The notes: generated by a model from the sequence alone, not told the origin. Positions 36,599-46,382 are shown, counted from the first letter of the stretch. The stretch: 64,000 bases of DNA from Acidomonas methanolica (GCF_004346035.1 NZ_SLZN01000002.1:186001-250000); one strand, 5' to 3'. Made by a program: numbers and translations.

Positions 36599-37193
36599 GG
36601 CTTCGACGTCCGACACATCGGATCTCGACCGGCTGGTCACGGAGATTCGTAACTGCGCCGTCTGCACGGCGGTGCTTCCACTCGGCCCGCGCCCGCTCCT
36701 GCACGTCTCGCTCCGCTCCCGGATTCTGATCGCCAGCCAGGCGCCGGGCACGAAGGCCCATCTCGCCGGACGTTCGTTCGCCGATGCCTCCGGCGACCGC
36801 CTGCGCGCCTGGCTGGGCGTGACCGCGGAGGAATTCTACGACACCAGCCGTTTCGCCATCATGCCGATGGGCCTCTGTTATCCCGGCCGCAACCCGCTCG
36901 GCGGCGACAACCCGCCCCGGCCGGAATGCGCCCCGCTCTGGCGCGAGCGGCTTCTGACGCTCCTGCCGGACATCCGCCTGACCCTGCTGGTCGGGAGTTA
37001 CGCCCAGAACCACGTGCTCGGCCCGGGGCGGGTAACGGATCGTGTGCGGGCGTTCCGCAGCTTCCTGCCCCGCTATTTTCCCCTGCCCCACCCGTCATGG
37101 CGCACGGGCGCATGGGAAAGACGCTCCCCATGGTTCGCGGAAGACGTTCTGCCCGCGTTGCGCGAGCATGTCGCCGACGCGTTCAGCCGGTAA
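36534..37193 (+). CDS. Uracil-DNA-glycosylase-like protein with four cluster cysteines
   Basis: The protein (219 residues from ATG 36534) belongs to the uracil-DNA glycosylase fold. The motif ASQAPGTKAHLAGRSF corresponds to the family's GEAPG block, and LPHPSWR to the second active-site motif. Four cysteines, C41 and C44 (NCAVC), C115 (GLCYPG) and C132 (PECAPL), are placed like the 4Fe-4S ligands of family 4 enzymes. Uracil excision in vivo is not certain, because the first motif has Gln where active family 4 enzymes have Glu. ATG 36546 is an alternative start. It overlaps the ThpR-like gene by 65 bp and the convergent marC-like gene by 11 bp. Confidence 0.8.
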   Translation: MRLIMKIAPTTPLRTRSSPPSEASTSDTSDLDRLVTEIRNCAVCTAVLPLGPRPLLHVSLRSRILIASQAPGTKAHLAGRSFADASGDRLRAWLGVTAEEFYDTSRFAIMPMGLCYPGRNPLGGDNPPRPECAPLWRERLLTLLPDIRLTLLVGSYAQNHVLGPGRVTDRVRAFRSFLPRYFPLPHPSWRTGAWERRSPWFAEDVLPALREHVADAFSR

Positions 37194-37914
37194 TGGAAAA
37201 CCCGACCTTCCGCGCGAGCAGAAGCACGAATCCCTCGACGCCGGAAAAGGTGATCTGCACCCCGATACAGAGGAGAATCAGCGCGGCGAGCCGGCTGACG
37301 ATCCGCGCGCCCATCTCGCCGAGTGCATTGACGATCCGATCGGCATAGACGTAGACGACCCAGATCGTCAGCGCCATGCTCAACGCGGCAAGGGTCAGCC
37401 CACAGAAATACCCGACCATCGGCTCCCCCGCCGGACGCTCCGAACTCAGCGCGATCGCCACGGAAATACTGCCGGGCCCGACGGTGAAAGGCATCGTCAA
37501 CGGAAAGAACGCCAGCCCCCGCAAATCGGGAGCGGCCACGGTGCGGCCGCCCTGGAACGCCTGCCGTTCCTTGCGCGCCTCGTTTTCCTCCGGCGCCGCG
37601 AGCATCGTCCATGCCCGGGTCGCGACGACGAGGCCGCCAGCCACCCGGAGCGCGTCGATGGAAATGCCGAAGAACCCAAGAATACTCTCCCCGAACCAGA
37701 TCGAGACGATCAGCACGACGAAGGACTGGACCGCCACCAGACGGGAAAGCTGCGTGATTTCGGAGCGCAGGCGCCCCATCGTCACCTGCGCGAAAATGAG
37801 CGCCGCGCCGAGGGGATTCACGATGGAGAACAATGCGGGATAGGCCAGCAGCCATGCCGTGGCCACGTAGCGGAACCCGACCTGCTGTATCACCCCATGA
37901 GCTGTCAGCATCAT
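37183..37914 (-). CDS. MarC-family integral membrane protein
   Basis: The 243-residue protein has about six membrane helices and the MarC blocks FSIVNPLGAALIF and FFPLTMPFTVGPGSISVAIAL. MarC was once linked to antibiotic resistance, but its transport role remains unproven. It begins at ATG 37914, overlapping the stop of the MprF-like gene (ATGA), and so is the third gene of a lysK-mprF-marC unit. The polar loop between helices 3 and 4 is longer than in many homologues. Confidence 0.85.
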   Translation of the reverse strand: MMLTAHGVIQQVGFRYVATAWLLAYPALFSIVNPLGAALIFAQVTMGRLRSEITQLSRLVAVQSFVVLIVSIWFGESILGFFGISIDALRVAGGLVVATRAWTMLAAPEENEARKERQAFQGGRTVAAPDLRGLAFFPLTMPFTVGPGSISVAIALSSERPAGEPMVGYFCGLTLAALSMALTIWVVYVYADRIVNALGEMGARIVSRLAALILLCIGVQITFSGVEGFVLLLARKVGFSITG

Positions 37915-40040
37915 CGATAAAGACTTGAGGCGCACCCTTCCGCCTGACGCCCGGATTGCCCCCTTCCAAGTCGGCCGCTCCGTCGCCACTCGCTCGCCAG
38001 AGCCGCCTGGACAGCCGGAATGTCCTGCGGCAGGCAACACAGCGTGCCGCCCAGCAGTCCCACATGCGGCAAGACGGTCAGGCCGATATCGTAATACACG
38101 TCCAGCAAGGCCTGGCCGACGCGTATGAAGGCCGGATGGCGTCCTTCCTGAAGCGCCAGATCACGCAGACGCCAGATCGCCGCGACGCAGGCGTGCTGCG
38201 CCCCGGCGGGATCGCCCAGGCCGATGATGAACCGCCCCGTCCGAAGGAAGGGAATGCCCGACTTGCCACTCTCGTCGACAAGCAATCCGCTCGGACGCCG
38301 GGGACCAATCTCATCGAGCGCATGGTCGAGACGGCCATACCAGTTTTCGCTTTCCGAATCCCAGACCCGGATCGGAATACGCCCGCGTCGCATCATCTGC
38401 ACGACCGCGGCCAGGGCGAGAAGCGCGGAAATCCCGAGCGCCCAGCGCGCGACCGAGGTATGCGCGTCGAAAATCAGGGCATGCCACCAGGCCACCCCCA
38501 TGTGACGCCGCATCGCAAAGAGGCCCAGCGAGGCGAGGCTCAGAATCCAGAGCGTCAGGGACGCGATCATGGACGGACAGAGCGGCTCCACCAGCAGGCG
38601 CGCGCGGCGGTAATAACAGCTCCGGAAGGGGGCGATGAGAAACATCACCAACATCAGCGCAAGGGGGACACCCTGGGGCGCCGCCCTCAGCTCCACCAGG
38701 AGGATCGACAAGGCCAGCATGCCGAGGCTGGCCTTCCAGGCGAGGGTCACGCGCTGCGACAGGCCGATCGCCAGCCCCAGCAGCGTCACGCCCGCAAAAC
38801 AGAGCAGCAGATTCGCCCCCTGCGGCACGAAACTTCCCAGAAGCCGGCGATCCAGCGGCGGCGGCACGACGATGGCGTAGAAAACGAGCAGCAATCCGGT
38901 GGCCGAAACGACGCCCGTCGCGACGCCCACCGAGAAATCGGCCTCGGATTCCCTGATGAGCTGCCGCTCCCGCCGCGCCACGACCGGCGGCGGAACCGTG
39001 CCGAGCCGTCGCGCCAGAACCGCCTCGCCACGCAGGAACAGCTCATGCCCCGCGAACATGAGGCCGGCCAGCAAGAGGGGGATCACATAATAGAAGAGCC
39101 GAAAGACCAGCACCACGCCCAGGACCTGGGGGGTCGTCATGTAGCTGCCCAGCGCCAGCAGCATGGCGCTGTCGAAAACACCCAGCCCGCCCGGCACGCT
39201 CGCCAGAAGCCCGGCCGTATAGGAAGCGAGATAGATCGCCAGAAACGCGCCGAAGGAGAGCGGCGTGCCGGCCGGGAGTAGCACATAGGCGATCAGCGCC
39301 GTCGCCGACATGTCGGCGGAAGCGACCACGACCTGCGCTATGGCGATGGGGGGGCGGGGAATCTCGATCCGCAATCGACGCCACGCGAATTCGCGGCGGC
39401 GGAAGGAGAGTATCACATAGGCCGCGACGACCGCCCAGCACGCTGCGCCGCACAGCCACAGCAGCGATCGCGGCAAGGCGCCGAACAGCGGGATATGCTC
39501 CGGCTGGAAGAGCAGCACCCAGCCGATCAGCGCGGCCGCGCCGAACAGATAGGTCGTGGAGCAGAAGGCGATGATCTGCGCGATCGCGCCGGGCGCAACG
39601 CGCCATGTGCGATAGAGCCGGAAGCGCACCGCCGCGCCGGAAATCGCCGCGCAGCCGAGATTATGCGACAGCACATAGGAGCAGAAGGCCGCGAAGGCGG
39701 CGCGGCGCCAGGATTTCCGGGCGCCGACATGGATGCAGCCCAGATAATCGTAAAAGGACAGCACGAAATAGGAGAGAACCGTGCAGGCCGCGCCCGCCAG
39801 CAGGGCGCGGTCCGGAATGCCCCGCAGCGCGATCCGGATATCCGCCAGCGACAGATGACGGACCTCGCGCTGGATGACGAAGAACGCGCCCACCAGCAGG
39901 ACCAGCCCCACTGCCGCCGGAGCGGCATGCAACACGCGGCGTCCGGTCGAGACTGGCCGCTCCCCGCGTGCGCAAAATCCGTCGGGCTCCCCGTCCTCGA
40001 TCTCCGCCGTCACCAGATCCCGCTGCGGGTTGGTGAGCAT
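37911..40040 (-). CDS. MprF-like lysyl-phosphatidylglycerol flippase with shortened synthase domain
   Basis: The 709-residue protein has an N-terminal MprF flippase domain of about 14 membrane helices (for example LASYTAGLLASVPGGLGVFD) and the start of a DUF2156 aminoacyl-PG synthase domain. The latter includes FLRTGRFIIGLGDPAG (D610) and VYYDIGLT. Full MprF proteins have about 840-860 residues; this one ends about 100 residues after GLGDPAG, and the last 50 residues do not resemble the expected catalytic end. The two other minus-strand frames near 38.0 kb do not continue the domain, so a simple frameshift is not visible. ATG 40040 follows the lysK stop by 4 bp. The lysK-mprF order suggests supply of Lys-tRNA for lipid lysylation. 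Confidence 0.8.
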   Translation of the reverse strand: MLTNPQRDLVTAEIEDGEPDGFCARGERPVSTGRRVLHAAPAAVGLVLLVGAFFVIQREVRHLSLADIRIALRGIPDRALLAGAACTVLSYFVLSFYDYLGCIHVGARKSWRRAAFAAFCSYVLSHNLGCAAISGAAVRFRLYRTWRVAPGAIAQIIAFCSTTYLFGAAALIGWVLLFQPEHIPLFGALPRSLLWLCGAACWAVVAAYVILSFRRREFAWRRLRIEIPRPPIAIAQVVVASADMSATALIAYVLLPAGTPLSFGAFLAIYLASYTAGLLASVPGGLGVFDSAMLLALGSYMTTPQVLGVVLVFRLFYYVIPLLLAGLMFAGHELFLRGEAVLARRLGTVPPPVVARRERQLIRESEADFSVGVATGVVSATGLLLVFYAIVVPPPLDRRLLGSFVPQGANLLLCFAGVTLLGLAIGLSQRVTLAWKASLGMLALSILLVELRAAPQGVPLALMLVMFLIAPFRSCYYRRARLLVEPLCPSMIASLTLWILSLASLGLFAMRRHMGVAWWHALIFDAHTSVARWALGISALLALAAVVQMMRRGRIPIRVWDSESENWYGRLDHALDEIGPRRPSGLLVDESGKSGIPFLRTGRFIIGLGDPAGAQHACVAAIWRLRDLALQEGRHPAFIRVGQALLDVYYDIGLTVLPHVGLLGGTLCCLPQDIPAVQAALASEWRRSGRLGRGQSGRQAEGCASSLYR

Positions 40041-40044
40041 CGTG

Positions 40045-41703
40045 TCAGCCCTGCCCGGCCAGCATCGACGGAGCGCGCGCCGGATCATGGGCCGGATCGC
40101 GGGCCAGGGCGCCCTCGATCAGCGCGACGGTTTCCGGCAAACCGAAGAGTGCCGCGAAAATACCGAAGCGCGGCCCCTCGCTCTGCCCGAGCAACACTTC
40201 GTAGAGACAACCGAACCATCCGCGCAGGGGCTGGAACTGATGCCGCTTGCCGACCTCGAACACGATATCCTGCACCTCGATGGGCAACAGCTTCGGATCG
40301 GCGCGCCGCAATTCCGCCGCCAGATCCTCCAGCGCCAGGCGTTCCTGCTCCGTCGGCGCGCGGAAGGTTTTCGCGGGTTTCACGAACTCCTTGAAATAGA
40401 CCAGCGCGTGGCGCACCAGCCGGTCCACATAGGGATGCGTCTCGGGCGAAAGCGCCGGGTCGTAGCGCCGCAGGAACTTCCACAACGTCTCCGCCGTCTC
40501 CGCGTTGGCGACCGAGGCCAGATTGAGAAGCTGGGTGAAAGAAACCGGACTGGACGTTGACTCATCAACATTTCCGCCCCGGATGAACCAGGCGGGATTG
40601 GCCTTCAGAACATCCGGATCGCTCTCCGTTTCCGCTTTCTCCGCATTGGCCAGATATTCATCCATCGCCCGGGGAATAACGTCGAAAAACAGACGCTTGG
40701 CACGGGTCGGCTGGTTAAACATGTATTGCGCGAGACTTTCCGGCGGCGCAAGACGAAGCCATTCCTCAATGGACAGTCCGTTGCCCTTGGATTTGCTGAT
40801 TTTCTGCGCGTTCTGGTCGAGGAAAAGCTCGTAGGTCAGCCCCGCAGGCGGCTCCTTGCCGAGAATGCGGCAAATTTTGCTGGACAGCTTCACGCTGTCG
40901 ATCAGATCCTTGCCCGACATTTCGTAATCCACGCCCAGCGCGTACCAGCGCATGGCCCAGTCGGCCTTCCACTGCATCTTGGCGTGACCGCCGAGCACGG
41001 AGGTCTCGAAAATCTCGCCCGTCTCCGGGTCCGCCCAGACGACCGTCGCCGCCGCCGGATCGACCCTCGTCACCGGAACCTGCATGACACGCCCGGTCCT
41101 CGGATGGATCGGCAGAACCGGCGAGTAGGTCGCCCGCCGCTCCGCGCCGAGGGTCGGCGCGATGGTCGCCACCACCTCGTCATGCACCTCCAGCATCCGC
41201 CGCAGGGCCGCGTCGAAACGACCGGCGGTGTAATAGCTGGTGGAGGACGCGAACTCGTATTCGAAACCGAAGCTGTCGAGAAACGCGCGGAGCATGGCGT
41301 TGTTGTGATGCGCGAAGCTCTCGTAGCGGCCGAAAGGATCGGGAATGCGCGTCAATGGCAGACCGAGATGCTGCGCCAGCATCTCCTGCTCCGGCACATT
41401 GGTCGGCACCTTGCGAAGCGCGTCCATGTCGTCGGAAAAGGCGAGGAGCCGGGCCTTTCGCCCCGTCAGCGCCTCATAGGCCTGACGGACCCAGGTCGTG
41501 CGCGCCACCTCGCCGAACGTGCCGATATGCGGCAGGCCGGACGGCCCGTACCCCGTCTCCAGCAGGGCGGGACGATCGGCATCGCCCTCAGCCGCCGCGC
41601 GGGATTCGACGCGCGCGACGATCTTGCGCGCCTCCTCGAAGGGCCACGCCTTGGGAACCGTCAAAGTCTCGGCGGCAGGAGGTGCATTCATCTGAACTGA
41701 CAT
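40045..41703 (-). CDS. lysK: Class I lysyl-tRNA synthetase
   Basis: The 552-residue protein is a class I LysRS, the form found in archaea, spirochaetes and alphaproteobacteria and unrelated to class II LysS. The HIGH-like motif is YGPSGLPHIGTFGE and the KMSKS-like motif KISKSKGNGLS. A C-terminal helical anticodon-binding region follows. I chose ATG 41703 (MSVQMNAPP); the frame is open further upstream without homology. It charges tRNA-Lys, which is also the substrate of MprF, the product of the next gene 4 bp downstream. Confidence 0.96.
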   Translation of the reverse strand: MSVQMNAPPAAETLTVPKAWPFEEARKIVARVESRAAAEGDADRPALLETGYGPSGLPHIGTFGEVARTTWVRQAYEALTGRKARLLAFSDDMDALRKVPTNVPEQEMLAQHLGLPLTRIPDPFGRYESFAHHNNAMLRAFLDSFGFEYEFASSTSYYTAGRFDAALRRMLEVHDEVVATIAPTLGAERRATYSPVLPIHPRTGRVMQVPVTRVDPAAATVVWADPETGEIFETSVLGGHAKMQWKADWAMRWYALGVDYEMSGKDLIDSVKLSSKICRILGKEPPAGLTYELFLDQNAQKISKSKGNGLSIEEWLRLAPPESLAQYMFNQPTRAKRLFFDVIPRAMDEYLANAEKAETESDPDVLKANPAWFIRGGNVDESTSSPVSFTQLLNLASVANAETAETLWKFLRRYDPALSPETHPYVDRLVRHALVYFKEFVKPAKTFRAPTEQERLALEDLAAELRRADPKLLPIEVQDIVFEVGKRHQFQPLRGWFGCLYEVLLGQSEGPRFGIFAALFGLPETVALIEGALARDPAHDPARAPSMLAGQG

Positions 41704-41791
41704 GATTGTGTGGAAACTAGGTATGCAACCCGTCGCGGTCAAGCAATCGCCAACTCTAGGCCCGGCGCGTCCGCCCCTGTAAGCTGCCCGC

Positions 41792-44707
41792 ATGCCCGCC
41801 GCTTCATCCCCATCCCCTTTCGGCAGCCCGGCTCTGATCGCGGGCCGACGACACAGTTCGATTCTAACCGCTGATGGCGAACTCATTGACGTTGCAACAG
41901 ATAATGCCATGCAACACCTCGTCGGCGCGCTACCGCTCCTCGTTCACGCTCCCGCAACGATGCGTGTTCTCGGCATCGAAACGCCTCCGGCGCGCAATGA
42001 ATGCTTCGATCTGCTGGAACTCTTTCTTTTTGTTTCTCCGGGCCAGAGCGCGACCCCGACCCCGCGCGGTCTCGCCCTCGCGCTCGATCTGCCGCCCCCC
42101 GCGACGATCGAGGCGGATTTCCTCCATACGCTGTTGAACGCCCTGCTCCTGCGCCTCCGCAGCGCGCGCGAGACGCCTGCCGGCGCGACAATGCGGATCT
42201 TTCTTCCCGTTCTCTCCGCCGCCGGGTGGATCTGGACCGCCACGGTGGAGGAGGCCCTCGGCCCCGGCCCCGCGAACCAGCCCGCCCTGGACGCCGTCCG
42301 CATCTGGCGGAGACTGCCCAAATGGGAGGACGAGGCCCCGCGCCCGCCGCCCTCCAGTTTTCCCGTCACCTCCGCCGAAGCGCGCGCCCGCCTCGCCGCG
42401 CTGCTGGGGCCGGAAGCGGAGACCCGTCCCGGCCAGGCGGATTTCGCTTCCGTCGCCGCCGGTGCATTCGACCCGCGCCGGACGGTCGGATCGCCCCATC
42501 TCGTGCTCGCCGAAGCGGGCACCGGCACCGGCAAGACGCTCGGCTACGTCGCCCCCGCCAGCCTCTGGGCGGAGCGCAATGGCGGCACGGTGTGGATCAG
42601 CACCTATACCCGGCATCTCCAGCGCCAGATCGAGCAGGAGCTGACGCGCCTGCATCCCGATCCAGCCGCGCGGCGGAACGCCGTCGTCGTCCGCAAGGGA
42701 CGCGAGAACTATCTCTGCCTGCTGAACATGGAAGACGCGGTCAACACCGCCGCCTCGCGGGGCGACTCATCCGGCCCCGCCCTGATCGCTCTCGCCCTGC
42801 TGGCGCGCTGGGCGGAAATCTCCAGCGACGGCGACCTGCTGGGTGGCGACCTGCCCGGCTGGTTCGGCGAACTCTTCGGCGCGGGGACGGTCTTTGCCGT
42901 GGCCGATCGGCGCGGCGAATGCATCCACGGCGCCTGCCCTCATTATCAGCGCTGTTTCGTCGAACATACGATCCGCCGCGCCCGCGTCGCCGACCTCGTC
43001 ATCGCCAACCACGCCCTCGTCATGGCGCAGGCCGCCTGGACCGCCTCGTCGCCGGATGACGTGCCGGAGGAGGACGCCCCTCCCACGCGCTATGTTTTCG
43101 ACGAAGGGCATCATTTGCCCGATGCCGCCGACGGTGCCTTCGCCCTCGTCCTGTCCGGGCTGCAGACCGCCGAACTCCGCCGCTGGCTGCTGGGCGCCGA
43201 GGGCAGCCGGTCGCGCGCCCGGGGCATCGCCCGCCGCCTTGAGGATCTCGTCGCGACCTTCCCCGCGCTGGACCCGCCGCTCAACGCGGTGCTTCAGGCC
43301 GCACGCGCCCTGCCCGCCCCCGGCTGGTCCAGTCGTCTCCGCGCGCCGGACGCGGAACAGGCCCATGTGGACGGGCTTCCCGCCAACCCGGCGGAAGCTT
43401 TCCTCGCGGCGCTGAAGCATCAGCTCGACGCCCGCGAGGCCACCCGCGCCGCATCTCCCCATCGCGGGACCGATTCAGAATGCGACCTTCACCCCGCCGA
43501 TCCCTCTCTCGCCGATGCCGCCGAAGCCTTCTCCCGCGCGCTGAACCGGCTCACCACACCGCTTGAAACGCTGATCCAACGCCTTCACGACCAGCTTGAG
43601 GACGATGCCGAAAACCTCGACAGCGCCGCCCGATCACGAATCGAGGGAGCGATCCGCGCGCTGCGCCGCCGGGCGCTCAACCGCGTGCAAGGCTGGATAG
43701 CCCTGCTGGACTCCACCGCCGTCCCGCCCGAGCCGGGAGAACGGCCCGTCCATGTGGATTTCATCCGCGCCGAACGCCTCCCCGGGCGAGGCCCGTTCGG
43801 CGGCGAACACGATATCGGCCTGCACCGCCACTGGCTCGACCCGACCCTGCCCTTCGCCGCCGTGATGCGCGCGCCCGCCCATGGTCTGCTCATCACCTCG
43901 GCGACGTTACGTGACCAGCCGGGACGCGACCAGCCGGGCGAAACCGGTACGGAAAGCGAGGAAGCCGCCTGGGCCGCCGCCGAGACGCGGCTGGGCGCCA
44001 CGCATTTCCCCGCCCCGGCAATCCGCGCGGCGCTGATGAGCCCGTTCGACTACGCCCGCCAGACCCGCGCCTATGTCATCGCCGATCTTCCCCGCGACGA
44101 TCTTCCCGCCCTCGCAGGAGCCTATCGCGATCTCTTCCTTGCGGCGGGCGGGGGCGCGCTCGGCCTGTTCACGGCCATCTCGCGACTGCGCGCCGTCCAT
44201 GCCCGCATCGCGGGGCCGCTCGATGAGGCAGGACTCCCGCTCTACGCCCAGCATGTGGACGCGATGGACAACGCCACGCTCATCGATATTTTTCGCACTG
44301 AGATCGATTCCTGCCTGCTGGGCACGGACGCGATGCGCGACGGGGTGGACGTGCCGGGCGAGGCCCTGCGGATGGTAGTGTTCGAGCGCACGCCCTGGCC
44401 GCGCGCGGACATCCTGCACCGCGAGCGGCGGCTGCATCTCTCCCACGGCCAGCCGGGCGCCTATGACGACCGGCTGGCCCGCATGAAACTGCGACAGGCC
44501 TTCGGGCGCCTCATCCGCAAGACCAGTGATCGCGGTGTCTTCGTCATGCTCGACCGGCGCATGCCTTCGCGCCTCGCCGCGGCCTTTCCAAAAGGCGTGA
44601 CGCTGCGCCGCATGGGAATATCCGAAGCCATCGCCGACATCCGGGACTTCCTCGACAGCGCCGCCCCCGACACGATCTCCCCCAGCAGGAAAGCGAATTT
44701 CCCATGA
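41792..44707 (+). CDS. DinG/XPD-family ATP-dependent DNA helicase
   Basis: The 971-residue helicase has Walker A in AGTGTGKT (K248), the DEAH-type box DEGHH (D437-H441), and four cysteines at C309, C377, C382 and C388 placed like the 4Fe-4S ligands of DinG/XPD. The C-terminal motor domain carries MRDGVDVPGEALRMVVFERTP and RQAFGRLIRKTSDRGV. The first 200 residues are a specific N-terminal extension without a domain I know. It should unwind DNA 5' to 3', perhaps R-loops or damaged forks. It is divergent from lysK and overlaps the amidase gene by 4 bp. Confidence 0.9.
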   Translation: MPAASSPSPFGSPALIAGRRHSSILTADGELIDVATDNAMQHLVGALPLLVHAPATMRVLGIETPPARNECFDLLELFLFVSPGQSATPTPRGLALALDLPPPATIEADFLHTLLNALLLRLRSARETPAGATMRIFLPVLSAAGWIWTATVEEALGPGPANQPALDAVRIWRRLPKWEDEAPRPPPSSFPVTSAEARARLAALLGPEAETRPGQADFASVAAGAFDPRRTVGSPHLVLAEAGTGTGKTLGYVAPASLWAERNGGTVWISTYTRHLQRQIEQELTRLHPDPAARRNAVVVRKGRENYLCLLNMEDAVNTAASRGDSSGPALIALALLARWAEISSDGDLLGGDLPGWFGELFGAGTVFAVADRRGECIHGACPHYQRCFVEHTIRRARVADLVIANHALVMAQAAWTASSPDDVPEEDAPPTRYVFDEGHHLPDAADGAFALVLSGLQTAELRRWLLGAEGSRSRARGIARRLEDLVATFPALDPPLNAVLQAARALPAPGWSSRLRAPDAEQAHVDGLPANPAEAFLAALKHQLDAREATRAASPHRGTDSECDLHPADPSLADAAEAFSRALNRLTTPLETLIQRLHDQLEDDAENLDSAARSRIEGAIRALRRRALNRVQGWIALLDSTAVPPEPGERPVHVDFIRAERLPGRGPFGGEHDIGLHRHWLDPTLPFAAVMRAPAHGLLITSATLRDQPGRDQPGETGTESEEAAWAAAETRLGATHFPAPAIRAALMSPFDYARQTRAYVIADLPRDDLPALAGAYRDLFLAAGGGALGLFTAISRLRAVHARIAGPLDEAGLPLYAQHVDAMDNATLIDIFRTEIDSCLLGTDAMRDGVDVPGEALRMVVFERTPWPRADILHRERRLHLSHGQPGAYDDRLARMKLRQAFGRLIRKTSDRGVFVMLDRRMPSRLAAAFPKGVTLRRMGISEAIADIRDFLDSAAPDTISPSRKANFP

Positions 44708-46287
44708 TCCGAGCCGTCCTCCTCGCGCTCCTCCTGTTCATGGTCCCGTCGACTGAAGCCCGCACGCACAAGAAAAATCCCGAGCACGCGACAAACGCAG
44801 CGCCCGGCCCTACGCCTGCCGGGCCTCCACCCCAAACCCCGCCCTCGCCCCATGACAGCGCGACGGATCAGATCGCCCGCATGCGAAGCGGCGCGCTCAG
44901 CCCCGAAGGGCTCCTCGCTCTCTATGCCGCGCAGATCACGAAGTATGACCACACCCTGCACACCATCATCGCCCTCAACCGGCAGGCGGAAAGCGCCGCC
45001 GCGTCGGAATCCCTCGCCGCTCCGCTTTACGGGCTGCCACTTCTGGTGAAGGACAATATCGAGACGGCGGATTTCATCGCCACCACCGCGGGGTCCACCG
45101 CGCTCGCCGCCAACCTCACCCATCGCGACGCGCCGCTCGTCACCCGGCTGCGGCAAGGAGGGGCCGTCATCCTCGGCAAGACCAACCTCTCGGAATGGGC
45201 CAATTTCCGCTCCAGCAGGGCAACCAGCGGCTGGAGCGCCGTCGGGGGGCTGACCCGAAACCCGTGGGACACGAACCGGAGTGCCTGCGGGTCGAGTTCA
45301 GGAAGCGCCGCCGCCATCGCCGCCGGCTTCGCGGGAGCTGCCATCGGCACGGAAACGGACGGCTCCATCACCTGTCCCGCTTCGGTGAACGGCGTGGTCG
45401 GGCTCAAACCGACGCTCGGCCTCATCTCCCGCACCGGCATCGTGCCGATCTCGCCCATGCAGGACACGGCCGGCACGCTGACCCGCACCGTGCGCGACGC
45501 CGCGTTGCTGCTCACCGTCCTGGCCGGCTCGGACCCCACCGACCCCGCGACGAAAACCGCCGACAAGCATTGGACGGATTACCTCAAGCACCTCGATCCC
45601 CACGCATTACAGAGCGTGCGCCTGGGTGTGATGCGCTTCGCCGAGGGTACGGACCCCGCCGTGCGAGTTGCCTTCCAGAAGAGTCTGGACACGTTGCGGG
45701 CGGCGGGCGCCACCTTGGTGGATATCCCGACATTCGACGCCCAGGATCTGAATGAGAAGGAATTCCAGGCGCTGCTCGGGGAATTCCATATGGCGATCGA
45801 CCTCTACCTCGCCCATACGCCGCCGGCCGTGAAGACGCGCGATCTGGAAGCCGTCATCGCCTTCGACCGCGCCAACGCCAGGACCGAGATGCCGTATTTC
45901 GGACAGGACGTGTTCGAGCAGGCCGCGGACACCTCCCCGACGACGGACCCCCGCGAAACCCGGCAGGCAGCCTATGAGATCGCGGCCACCAACGGCATCG
46001 ACGCGATGCTCGCCAAAAATCATCTCGACGCGCTGATCGCCCCGACCTATGGGCCGGCCTGGAGCATCGATCTTGTCTATGGCGATCGGACCGGCGGCGG
46101 ATGGAACGCCGGGCAGCTCGCCGCCGTGGCCGGCTATCCGCATCTCTCCGTGCCCATGGCGCTCGTCCACGGCCTGCCGGTGGGACTTTCGTTCATCGGT
46201 CCCGCCTGGAGCGAGGCCCTGCTGCTGAGTCTCGGCGCGGGATGGGAAGCCGCGCGCGGACCCTGGGCGCATCCGCCCGGATACTGA
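44704..46287 (+). CDS. Exported amidase-signature family enzyme
   Basis: The 527-residue enzyme begins with a signal peptide (MIRAVLLALLLFMVPSTEA), so it should be periplasmic, then a proline-rich linker to about residue 50. The amidase-signature triad is visible: K116 in LLVKDNIE, a cis-serine near S197 in CGSSSGSAAA, and the nucleophile S221 in ETDGSITCPAS. Such enzymes hydrolyse amides or act like peptide amidases; the substrate is unknown. Its ATG overlaps the helicase stop, an odd pairing of a cytoplasmic helicase and an exported hydrolase. Confidence 0.9.
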   Translation: MIRAVLLALLLFMVPSTEARTHKKNPEHATNAAPGPTPAGPPPQTPPSPHDSATDQIARMRSGALSPEGLLALYAAQITKYDHTLHTIIALNRQAESAAASESLAAPLYGLPLLVKDNIETADFIATTAGSTALAANLTHRDAPLVTRLRQGGAVILGKTNLSEWANFRSSRATSGWSAVGGLTRNPWDTNRSACGSSSGSAAAIAAGFAGAAIGTETDGSITCPASVNGVVGLKPTLGLISRTGIVPISPMQDTAGTLTRTVRDAALLLTVLAGSDPTDPATKTADKHWTDYLKHLDPHALQSVRLGVMRFAEGTDPAVRVAFQKSLDTLRAAGATLVDIPTFDAQDLNEKEFQALLGEFHMAIDLYLAHTPPAVKTRDLEAVIAFDRANARTEMPYFGQDVFEQAADTSPTTDPRETRQAAYEIAATNGIDAMLAKNHLDALIAPTYGPAWSIDLVYGDRTGGGWNAGQLAAVAGYPHLSVPMALVHGLPVGLSFIGPAWSEALLLSLGAGWEAARGPWAHPPGY

Positions 46288-46320
46288 CCGGATGCGCCGG
46301 TGACGCCGTCCGACCGGCGC

Positions 46321-46352
46321 AAAAAAAATCGCCCCGTCCTGCGACGGGGCGA
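46321..46352 (-). terminator. Rho-independent terminator of groESL
   Basis: A 10-bp stem TCGCCCCGTC/GACGGGGCGA with a 4-base loop is followed on the minus strand by eight T residues. It lies about 30 bp after the groEL stop. Confidence 0.93.
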
Positions 46353-46382
46353 CCTTTCTCGCGACACTCTGTGGGCGGAGGA

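Noticed and set aside
37915-38090. A frameshift that might have cut the MprF-like protein
   Set aside because: I read the other two minus-strand frames around the point of divergence; neither continues the synthase domain, so a single-base indel does not restore it.
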